From Bog-473 sp963824195 (GTDB lineage: Bacteria; Actinomycetota; Acidimicrobiia; Acidimicrobiales; RAAP-2), in contig CAWGOJ010000006.1 of assembly GCA_963824195.1 (NCBI GenBank), forward strand, positions 62,001 through 126,000: a stretch of DNA of 64,000 nt, read 5' to 3'. Positions 17,003 to 23,412 of the stretch are shown one piece after another. Each line of letters begins with the position of its first letter. Within the stretch, counting starts at the first letter, position 1. Under the pieces are notes generated by a model that was not told where the DNA came from, ran no database searches, and saw only the letters and a program-made list of their open reading frames with translations. Both the position numbers and the translations under genes were made by a program.

Positions 17003-17560
17003 TCAGACGGCCGGCGCCGAGCGCTCGAACGCGCGCTGAGCCTGGTCGAACACCGTCCTGACCTTCTCGAGGTCGTAGGGTTCCTCGGCCAGGGACCCAG
17101 GATCCCATTGGCTGCGCTCCATGGTGACGAAGTCCCCGCCGTAGACGTGGACGGCGCCGGTGTAACGCGCCAACGGATTCCGTACGGCATGGATGGCGTC
17201 ATCGCCGAGGAGCAGTACCTGCCCGGCGCGCAGCTCCTTGCCGCCGGAGACGACGATCTGACCGTCCTGGCGCCTGTAGTACGTGTTGTCCTCCTGCCCG
17301 CCGTAGATGCCGATCGCGGCCCACATCCGGTGGTTATGCGGGAACAACGAGATGTGCGGCGGCCATACGGCGTTCAGCACGGTCAATGACGGAGACCGGT
17401 ACCAGATGTCGAGCCATCCCGAGACGGGCTTCTCGAGATCGTCCGCCGCCGGTGCACCCACCGCCAGCGCCTCGACGAGCACTTCCTTCACGGCGCGCCG
17501 GGGCTCGGCGTCCTCCGCAGCCGTGAGGCAACGTGCGACCAGCTCGTCTCGATTGAGCAT
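17003..17560 (-). CDS. Cupin metalloenzyme of the cysteine-dioxygenase-like type
   Basis: A 185-residue double-stranded beta-helix protein. The metal site is visible as the first cupin motif LFPHNHRMWAAIGIYGGQED (H-x-H ... E) and a later His in LGDDAIHAVRNP. The family resembles predicted metal-dependent enzymes related to thiol dioxygenases; the true substrate is unknown. I chose the ATG at 17560 because GGAGG lies four to five bases before it; another ATG at 17575 lacks one. It is the last gene of the minus-strand block containing the ATP-grasp ligase, about 190 bp after that gene's stop, so it may act on the cluster's product. Confidence 0.7.
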   Translation of the reverse strand: MLNRDELVARCLTAAEDAEPRRAVKEVLVEALAVGAPAADDLEKPVSGWLDIWYRSPSLTVLNAVWPPHISLFPHNHRMWAAIGIYGGQEDNTYYRRQDGQIVVSGGKELRAGQVLLLGDDAIHAVRNPLARYTGAVHVYGGDFVTMERSQWDPGSLAEEPYDLEKVRTVFDQAQRAFERSAPAV

Positions 17561-17764
17561 CCATCCTCCGGACATTCAAGTGGGCTCACCGGAACCGTAC
17601 GACGGGGAAGGTGCGCTGTCGATGCGCGGCGGGACACCGACATGGTGTTCGGACTCGTGTGCGGCTCGAAATGCCCGTTCCGGCGCAAAGTCGGGCGTTG
17701 AGCGGGGCGGCGCTGCCGGCGGATCTTGCGGTAACGCGCACACGAGGCTGCGTACCCGGGCTCC

Positions 17765-18994
17765 TCATCCCGCTCGGAGCCCGCCCTCGTACTCGTAGAC
17801 CGGCGTGACCGTGCCCCATATGGTCTCGATCACCCGGCGAAGTTGATCGTGGTCGAGCGCGCGCCCACGAACGGTGAGCACCTGGGAATCGGTGCCCTCC
17901 CTCCAGTCGACTGCGTCTCCTGGCTCCAGGAAGGCGGGGACGGTGTCCACACCGTGTACCGCCGGGAGCTGCTCGAGGCCCTCCAGGGCCACCAGCCGTC
18001 TGGCCCCCGCAGGCGGGAGGAACATCAACGAGAAGCCCACCCCCTGGCAGGCCACCGGGCCCTCGATCGTCACCGGGATGCCCGCCGCCACCTGGCAGGC
18101 CACCCGGAAGAGGTTGACCTCGGAAACGCTTCGAAGCACGAAGGGAACACCGCCGCCGAGGCGCCCGTTGACCTCCAACAGCCTCGGCCCCTCCGGTGTC
18201 AGCTTGATTTCGGTGTGGACCACCGAGGTCTCGATGCCGAGCGCGTCGACGGCGGCTTCCACGATGTCCAGCAGCGGGCGATGGAGGGATGGCGGGAGGT
18301 CGGCCGGGATGAAGACACCGGTCTCCCGAAAGGGCTCGACAAGGGGGAACCTTCCGGTGAGGGCCACGTGGCTGACCCGACCGTCGCTCACCACGCTCTC
18401 CACCGAGATGTAGCTGGCAAAGAAACGATCCCCGCCCGGGGCGTCACCGAGGTACTCCTCGACCACCGAGCCCGACGGGCTGCCCGCCACAAGGGCCACC
18501 AGCTCCTGGGCGCTGGCCACGGGCACCACGCCCCGGCTGGCGCTGCCATGGTCCGGCTTGAGCACCGCCGGGTAGCGAATGGTGTCAGCGAGCCTGGCAA
18601 GCTCATCGGCAGCTAAGAGGCCCGGGACGTGCCAGAAGCGCGGCCCGGGAACCCCGGCCCGGGCGAGAGCGACACGCTGGCGCGCCTTGTTCACCAAGGT
18701 GGCCGCCACCTGGGGGCGGTGGTAGGGCAGGCCGAGCCGGTCGGCGAGGGCGGCCGCCATCTCCACGTGGTCGTCGACGAAGGAGACGATTCCATCCGGT
18801 CGGTACTGGGCGAGGCGACTCGACGCCTCGTCCTCGTCCAGGCCGTCGATGGGCACCACGGTGCCCGTGTGCCTCAGGACCTTGGGTAGCTGCGGGTCTC
18901 CGGTCGTGGTGTCGCCCACCACCCATAGCAACTCTGCGGCGTCACCGACTGCTTGGAACAGTCCCAAGGGTGCGAAGGACCGTGGGTCGTGCAT
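17765..18994 (-). CDS. ATP-grasp carboxylate-amine ligase (paralogue 1)
   Basis: A 409-residue ATP-grasp enzyme forming an amide or peptide bond via an acyl phosphate. The N-terminal pre-ATP domain includes GIVSFVDDHVEMAAALADRL. The ATP-binding Lys is in YPAVLKPDHGSASRGVVP (about K146), with adenine-loop Glu residues near 179 and the Mg-binding region HTEIKLTPEGPRLLEVNGRL (E262, E274, N276). Its closest relative in view is the second ATP-grasp gene at 25993-27318, with which it shares SH-x-A-x-TG-x-F and the LTP.GPR..EVNGRLGG signature. The carnosine-synthase/L-amino-acid-ligase group is the best general match. The ATG at 18994 lies 20 bp after a small open frame ending at 19015. The substrate is unknown. 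Confidence 0.85.
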   Translation of the reverse strand: MHDPRSFAPLGLFQAVGDAAELLWVVGDTTTGDPQLPKVLRHTGTVVPIDGLDEDEASSRLAQYRPDGIVSFVDDHVEMAAALADRLGLPYHRPQVAATLVNKARQRVALARAGVPGPRFWHVPGLLAADELARLADTIRYPAVLKPDHGSASRGVVPVASAQELVALVAGSPSGSVVEEYLGDAPGGDRFFASYISVESVVSDGRVSHVALTGRFPLVEPFRETGVFIPADLPPSLHRPLLDIVEAAVDALGIETSVVHTEIKLTPEGPRLLEVNGRLGGGVPFVLRSVSEVNLFRVACQVAAGIPVTIEGPVACQGVGFSLMFLPPAGARRLVALEGLEQLPAVHGVDTVPAFLEPGDAVDWREGTDSQVLTVRGRALDHDQLRRVIETIWGTVTPVYEYEGGLRAG

Positions 18995-19014
18995 GACTGC
19001 GATCCGGGGAGGGA

Positions 19015-19149
19015 TCAGAACTCCTTGCGGGTGAGAGAGCCCTCAACCGCCCAGAGTCCCCGGTCGTTGTCAACCATGAAATGAGTGACGCTGGCGTCCT
19101 TCACGATCCGACCCATGACCTTACGGGGCGATCCGGAGTACGACGGCAC
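19015..19149 (-). CDS. Small open frame (up to 44 aa) directly upstream of ATP-grasp 1
   Basis: From a GTG at 19149 the frame reads VPSYSGSPRKVMGRIVKDAS, then VTHFMVDNDRGLWAVEG and SLTRKEF, stopping at 19015, about 20 bases before the ATP-grasp start. An internal ATG would give 33 residues. Third codon positions are mostly G or C, as in real genes here. It could be a short precursor peptide for the adjacent ligase, a small regulatory protein, or the tail of a decayed gene. No strong ribosome site is seen, and I recognise no family. Confidence 0.4.
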   Translation of the reverse strand: MPSYSGSPRKVMGRIVKDASVTHFMVDNDRGLWAVEGSLTRKEF

Positions 19150-19256
19150 TAGGGGAGGGATTCACATTGCCTGCCTACTAAAGGTATCCGAAGGACTCCC
19201 ACTCCTGGACGCGCCAAAGGGTTGGCGACCTGATCTCGTGGCGCCGAACCGAAGCA

Positions 19257-19298
19257 CGACAGGCTCAGGCAGGCCGTAATGAGCAGCCAAGCCTGTCG
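19257..19298 (-). terminator. Hairpin after the carrier-protein ligase operon
   Basis: CGACAGGCT (19257-19265) pairs perfectly with AGCCTGTCG (19290-19298) around a 24-nt loop that can fold further. It lies 28 bp after the DUF1839 stop on the minus strand. It has no U-run, so the terminator role is inferred from its position. Confidence 0.5.
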
Positions 19299-19325
19299 GA
19301 GGCCGTATGCCCTGGTCGATCACCT

Positions 19326-20324
19326 TCATCCATAGCGGGCCGCCAAGCCGTCCATTGCCGTCCGGTACGAGCGACCCATCTCCTCGAACGAACTGTGGAG
19401 GTCGACGGTGCGGCCGCGCGACCGTCGAGCCAGGCTGAACTGCAGGGCCTTCGCCGTGATGGCCACCATGCGGAACCCCTCGGCCGCGACGGCCAGGTCA
19501 TCGGAACCGGAGGCCGCCGGATCATGCTCGTCCAGCCAGTCGACGAACGATGCCGCAAGCTCGGCGGCAGCACCGCACTGCCGGCACGTCCCGAATGCAT
19601 AGAGATGGAAGGTCTCGAGGTCCTGGCTGGCCAACCACGCGGCGTCGCGCTCGAGGCGTTGCTCGAAGCGGATCATGGGATCGTCGACGGGACGTCGGGC
19701 CACGTGTGCCCTCGTGAGCGCCACCGCCCCGGCGACGAGCCCATTCGGGTCCCGGCGCATCCGGTCGAGACGGACGGTCTCCACGTAGGGCGCCAGCGCG
19801 ATCGGGTCGGCGTAAGGACCGAGGCGGAACAAGCCGTCGAAGTCGTCGCCTTCCAGCTCGAAGTACCCCGCGTTGTGGAAGTAGCCGAGGTGCCGTCCGG
19901 CCCGGTCGATGCTGTTGAGGACCACGGCGGTCTTGGTGTGGGCGATGCCGTACGAGACGCCCTGCGTGTCGGGAAGGAACCACGCGTCGGCGTCCATGAT
20001 CACCAATCGGCCCAGCTCGAGCTGCTCCTCAGCGTGCTCGAGGACAGGACGCCAGACGTTCATCTCGGCCACCTGGAGTCCGAATAGCGCCCGGAGATCC
20101 TCGGGAGGGAACTTGAAGAAGGTCCACTGATCGCCCTCGAAATCGGTGCTGATGGTGAACGCGGCGGCGGCCAGCGGATCGAGACCCAGGGAATGGAGCA
20201 ACTCGATCCAGAGATCGACATAGCAGTTGGTCTCCGTCCACGTCCGCTCGGTCGCGTGCAGTGGGTGCGGGCGGTAGCTCGCCGCGTCGACCGCCACCAC
20301 CCGGATTCCGGGTCCCGCGCTCAC
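19326..20324 (-). CDS. DUF1839 family protein
   Basis: A 332-residue cytoplasmic protein of unknown reaction. It matches the DUF1839 family by phrases such as HALHATERTW-like HPLHATERTWTETNCYVDLW, FEGDQWTFFKFP, and GVSYGIAHTKTAVVLNSID. DUF1839 genes are known companions of amino acid:[carrier protein] ligase genes in other bacteria. Here the GTG start at 20324 overlaps the ligase stop in a GTGA, implying translational coupling. A longer frame upstream would overlap the ligase gene by about 100 bases and is unlikely. By association it should act on the aminoacylated carrier or its product; it carries no recognisable cofactor motif. Confidence 0.8.
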   Translation of the reverse strand: MSAGPGIRVVAVDAASYRPHPLHATERTWTETNCYVDLWIELLHSLGLDPLAAAAFTISTDFEGDQWTFFKFPPEDLRALFGLQVAEMNVWRPVLEHAEEQLELGRLVIMDADAWFLPDTQGVSYGIAHTKTAVVLNSIDRAGRHLGYFHNAGYFELEGDDFDGLFRLGPYADPIALAPYVETVRLDRMRRDPNGLVAGAVALTRAHVARRPVDDPMIRFEQRLERDAAWLASQDLETFHLYAFGTCRQCGAAAELAASFVDWLDEHDPAASGSDDLAVAAEGFRMVAITAKALQFSLARRSRGRTVDLHSSFEEMGRSYRTAMDGLAARYG

Positions 20325-21223
20325 CCCCAGAGTCGGTCCCGGGCCGCCACCGGCCAGTCCCCGGGGTGCATCCCGTGCGTCCGCAGCAAGGCCAGGGCGA
20401 TGCGGTCGAGGCCGAACCCGAAGCAACACGAGTGGGCTACCTCACCGTCGGCAGTCACGATCCCGAAGGGTTGCCCGAAGTGGTCGAGGTGGCAGTTCGA
20501 CGACCCGATCGCCGTCGGGTGGTCAGCCGAGTCGATCGGCGTCACGATTTCGTACTTGAGAGTCTCTGCCCGCTGGTTGTCAGCCAGAATGCGGCCAACC
20601 CGCCCGAAGAAGGGGTCGTTCGCCACCACCGTCTCGACTTCCAGGCCGAGCGAGCCGAGGATCTCGACGCCAAGCTGCAGCCACCGGTCCCGGTGCTCGC
20701 TGGCCCGTGCGGCGTCGCCGACGTAGACCAGTTCGTGCATGCGAAACGCCTGCATCCGGGTCGGGTCCACGCTGGGCTCGTGGCGGTAGCACCAGCCGGC
20801 GACGTCGTAGCGGCCTCCGCCCTCGGGAAGAGTACCGGCCAGGGTGGGATAAAGGGGATGGCAGGCGGCAGGACACAGGTTCACCCCGGCCGCCTCGAGC
20901 AGCGCCGTCCAGTCACCCCCCGATTGCGCCACGTCCATCAGCTTCCTGTGGTCAGCGTTGTTCCCCGTGAAGGTCGACACCGAGCCCAGCAGGTCAGGAA
21001 AGGAGGAGAGGTACCCCGTGCGTTCGAACACATCGCGGGGCATCACCGGTGGGAACCGGTAGCTCACCGCCCCTTCGGACGCTGCCGCCGCGACTGCCAG
21101 GCTGTCCACCGCGGCCACGATGTCCTCGTAGACCGATGAGCGGCCGTAGATCCCATCGGTCCCCGTGGGGACCAGGAGTCCGGCCGTCATGAGTTCGTCC
21201 CGGAAGAGTCCTCCGTCAGTCAT
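20321..21223 (-). CDS. Amino acid:[carrier protein] ligase (truncated SerRS-like class II synthetase)
   Basis: A 300-residue class II aminoacyl-tRNA-synthetase catalytic core without a tRNA-binding domain. Motif 2 is CYRHEPSVDPTRMQAFRMHE and motif 3 is FGFGLDRIAL. Candidate zinc ligands are a Cys in LCPAACHPLYP (about 121), a Glu in FRMHE (about 164) and a Cys in HSCCFGFG (about 267). The 103-residue Glu-Cys spacing fits the zinc site described for these ligases. Characterised homologues from Bradyrhizobium and Agrobacterium adenylate a small amino acid such as glycine or alanine and load it onto a phosphopantetheinyl carrier protein, not tRNA. The carrier, its phosphopantetheinyl transferase and DUF1839 are encoded in the same operon. 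The ATG at 21223 is preceded by an in-frame GTG. Confidence 0.88.
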   Translation of the reverse strand: MTDGGLFRDELMTAGLLVPTGTDGIYGRSSVYEDIVAAVDSLAVAAAASEGAVSYRFPPVMPRDVFERTGYLSSFPDLLGSVSTFTGNNADHRKLMDVAQSGGDWTALLEAAGVNLCPAACHPLYPTLAGTLPEGGGRYDVAGWCYRHEPSVDPTRMQAFRMHELVYVGDAARASEHRDRWLQLGVEILGSLGLEVETVVANDPFFGRVGRILADNQRAETLKYEIVTPIDSADHPTAIGSSNCHLDHFGQPFGIVTADGEVAHSCCFGFGLDRIALALLRTHGMHPGDWPVAARDRLWG

Positions 21224-21230
21224 CACACCG

Positions 21231-22397
21231 TCAATCGTCCTTGTGGATCAGCAGCATCTGCGCGGTGTTGCTGTTGATCCGATCGTTGTTGACCATGACG
21301 GCCGCACCATGCGCATCGCGCAGGATCCGCCCGAGGCTGTACGGCGAGTCCTCCCGGTAGCCGGCCATGCCACAGATGGCCATGGCCCGGTTCACGATGT
21401 CGACCACGAGCGTCGAGGCAGACACCTTCAGTGAGTTCATGGCGATGGCAAATCCCATGCCGGCCAGGGCGTCGAGGTCGTCGCACTGCCGGTCATAGCG
21501 CCGGGCTGTGCCCCGGATCAGCTCCTCCATCCGCTGGAGCTGTGCAATCAGCTCAGCGAGGCGGAGGGCGGACGGCGGCGTGACGCCGGGCTTCTTGCGA
21601 GCCTCGGTCCGGACGAAGTGCCGGGCCTTGTCGGTCGCCGAGGTGGCCAGTCCGAGCCAGACGTTGCTCCAGAGGATGTGCGACACCGGCAGCATGGTCC
21701 GGCTCGATATGTCCGCATAGGCATCGTCGAGTATGTGGTCCGCCCCACCTTCGGCGACGAGCCGGAAGCCGAGGCTGCAGGTGCCCCGGAAGCCGAGGGT
21801 GTCCCAGCCGCTGATCGGCTCCAACGTGAGCCCCGGGGCCCGGCAGAGCACGAGGACCTGGTCGTTCGGCGGGCTCTCCGGGGCGCGGCGAGCGGTGGCG
21901 AGGATGCCGTCCGCGTGCTCGCCGTAGGAGATGACCGGGGCCATCTTCTCGAGTCGGATGTCACCGGCGTCATCGCGCTCTACCGTGCACACGCTGGTGC
22001 GAACGTCACCACCGACTCCGACTTCGGTCGTCGCCGACGCGAGCAGCAGCTGACGCTCGCCCAGGTCGGCCAGGTAGTCGCGGAAGAAGGCGGACCGGCC
22101 GTGGCGCACCAGACTGGCCACCTGGATCTGGTGCATCGCATAGATCATGGCGGTCGACGCGCAATGCCGCCCGAGCTCGAACACGATGTCCGCGACCTGT
22201 CCGACCGTGACACCGGGACCCCCGAGCTCTGAGGGGACCAGCACGGACAACAGCGATTCGGCCCGCAGCGCGTCGAACGCCTCGGTGGGAAAACGAGCTG
22301 CGCGATCGACGTCATCGGCGGCGGGTCCGGCGACTTCCGCACCGATACGCTCCGCCTGGCGCGCCCAGTCGTTGACGGGCACCTCCGCGTCACTCAT
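21231..22397 (-). CDS. Acyl-CoA dehydrogenase-like flavoprotein acting with the carrier protein
   Basis: A 388-residue acyl-CoA dehydrogenase fold. It has an N-terminal helical domain (LLSVLVPSELGGPGVTVGQV), a middle beta domain (LLLASATTEVGVGGD, GWDTLGFRGTCSLGF) and a C-terminal helical bundle. The usual catalytic Glu of the EGT-type loop near the end is not evident; the corresponding stretch reads AAVMVNNDRINSNTAQML. Dehydrogenases of this fold oxidise prolyl residues tethered to carrier proteins in pyrrole biosynthesis. A similar oxidation of the aminoacyl thioester, or an oxygenase-type reaction, is a reasonable inference. It lies between the carrier protein (18 bp gap) and the ligase (7 bp before its ATG). 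Confidence 0.82.
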   Translation of the reverse strand: MSDAEVPVNDWARQAERIGAEVAGPAADDVDRAARFPTEAFDALRAESLLSVLVPSELGGPGVTVGQVADIVFELGRHCASTAMIYAMHQIQVASLVRHGRSAFFRDYLADLGERQLLLASATTEVGVGGDVRTSVCTVERDDAGDIRLEKMAPVISYGEHADGILATARRAPESPPNDQVLVLCRAPGLTLEPISGWDTLGFRGTCSLGFRLVAEGGADHILDDAYADISSRTMLPVSHILWSNVWLGLATSATDKARHFVRTEARKKPGVTPPSALRLAELIAQLQRMEELIRGTARRYDRQCDDLDALAGMGFAIAMNSLKVSASTLVVDIVNRAMAICGMAGYREDSPYSLGRILRDAHGAAVMVNNDRINSNTAQMLLIHKDD

Positions 22398-22415
22398 GAA
22401 GCCAGCTCCGCTGAC

Positions 22416-22658
22416 CTAGGACCCGGTCAGTTCGCTGAGCGCGACCCGGATCGCGGCAACGGACTCGAAGGTGCTCTTACGCAGCATTGCCTCGGGGAAC
22501 TCGACGTCGAACTCATCTTCGAGTGCGAGCATGACGTTGACGCTGGCGTGCGAGGTCATCCCCGCCTGGTAGAGGTCGTCCCCGTCGCGGATCTTGGCCA
22601 TGTCGACGGGGAGGTGGCCGTACTCGGCCAGAATGGTACGGATCATCTCGTCCATCAT
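22416..22658 (-). CDS. Acyl/aminoacyl carrier protein
   Basis: An 80-residue four-helix carrier protein. The phosphopantetheine-attachment Ser is most likely Ser36 in YQAGMTSHASV, a variant of the G-x-D-S-L motif seen in carriers paired with SerRS-like ligases. LALEDEFDVEFPE is the typical acidic helix after it. The ATG at 22658 overlaps the stop of the holo-ACP synthase gene (ATGA), which sets the start clearly. It should be primed by the upstream transferase and loaded by the ligase two genes downstream. Confidence 0.9.
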   Translation of the reverse strand: MMDEMIRTILAEYGHLPVDMAKIRDGDDLYQAGMTSHASVNVMLALEDEFDVEFPEAMLRKSTFESVAAIRVALSELTGS

Positions 22659-23113
22659 GCGGCCCCACCAATGTGGACCGGGACCGCGGGCATCCCGGAT
22701 CGCTCCGCCGAGTCGGTCCCGGAACGGCACAGCGCGACCACCACGGCTGCGGCCACGTCCCCCTCGTGGGTGAGGCTGACGGCCAGGTCGCCGATGCCCG
22801 CCTGGTCGGCCAATGCCGCGGCGTGACCCGAGAGGGCCATGGTGCACCAACCCCGCGGATCGCGGCGTACCTCCACGGACCGCCAATCAGGCTGGTGACC
22901 GACAGGACGCAGCACCTTGATGGTTGCCTCCTTGGCCGCGAAGCGCGCGGCCAGGCCCGCGGCCCGGACCGGCGGCGAGCCCGTACAGGAGCTGATCTCG
23001 TGCTCCGTGTAGACGCGCTGCAAGTAGCGAGTGCCGAACCGGGCGACGCTATCGGCCACCTGGTGGACCGCCACGACGTCCGTCCCCACACGAATAGCAG
23101 CTCCCGTGCTCAT
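22655..23113 (-). CDS. Holo-ACP synthase-type phosphopantetheinyl transferase
   Basis: A 152-residue AcpS-type enzyme that moves 4'-phosphopantetheine from CoA to the carrier Ser. The metal/CoA motifs are GTDVVAVHQV near residue 9 and AARFAAKEATIKVL near residue 55, both intact. The C-terminal half continues the fold (SLTHEGDVAAAVVVAL). It is the first gene of the minus-strand operon and overlaps the carrier protein gene, so it is probably dedicated to that carrier and not to fatty-acid synthesis. The start is ATG at 23113, with the divergent GH2 gene about 300 bp away. Confidence 0.88.
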   Translation of the reverse strand: MSTGAAIRVGTDVVAVHQVADSVARFGTRYLQRVYTEHEISSCTGSPPVRAAGLAARFAAKEATIKVLRPVGHQPDWRSVEVRRDPRGWCTMALSGHAAALADQAGIGDLAVSLTHEGDVAAAVVVALCRSGTDSAERSGMPAVPVHIGGAA

Positions 23114-23276
23114 TCAGCCCGTTCTCCCACGCAATTGGCTTCTCGTTCCGACCGGCACCGCCATGTGATCGCAGGCCGGGCCGTCATCAACTGGCGCCGA
23201 TAGGGACCCACCCCGCGAGGAAAAGAGCATAACGGCGACCTCCGGCTCGGTGCGTGAACGAGTGCCAAGGTGCATT

Positions 23277-23319
23277 CCCCCAATCTGAACGCCGGGTCCC
23301 CCAATCTAAACATCGGAGT
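23277..23319. promoter_or_regulatory. Two direct repeats, 21-bp period, in the divergent promoter region
   Basis: CCCCCAATCTGAACGCCGG at 23277 recurs as CCCCCAATCTAAACATCGG at 23298, exactly 21 bp (two helical turns) apart. The pair sits between the holo-ACP synthase start (23113, minus) and the GH2 start (23413, plus). Repeats on the same helix face are a usual arrangement for an activator or response regulator. The rest of the 299-bp region shows nothing recognisable. Confidence 0.45.
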
Positions 23320-23412
23320 CACCCGCCAACCTGATATCTCGGCCGAACGGCCACGCGCCTTGAACCGGAATTGCTACGGGGCTTTCGTTCAGCCGTGTGC
23401 TCAAATGGCGCC

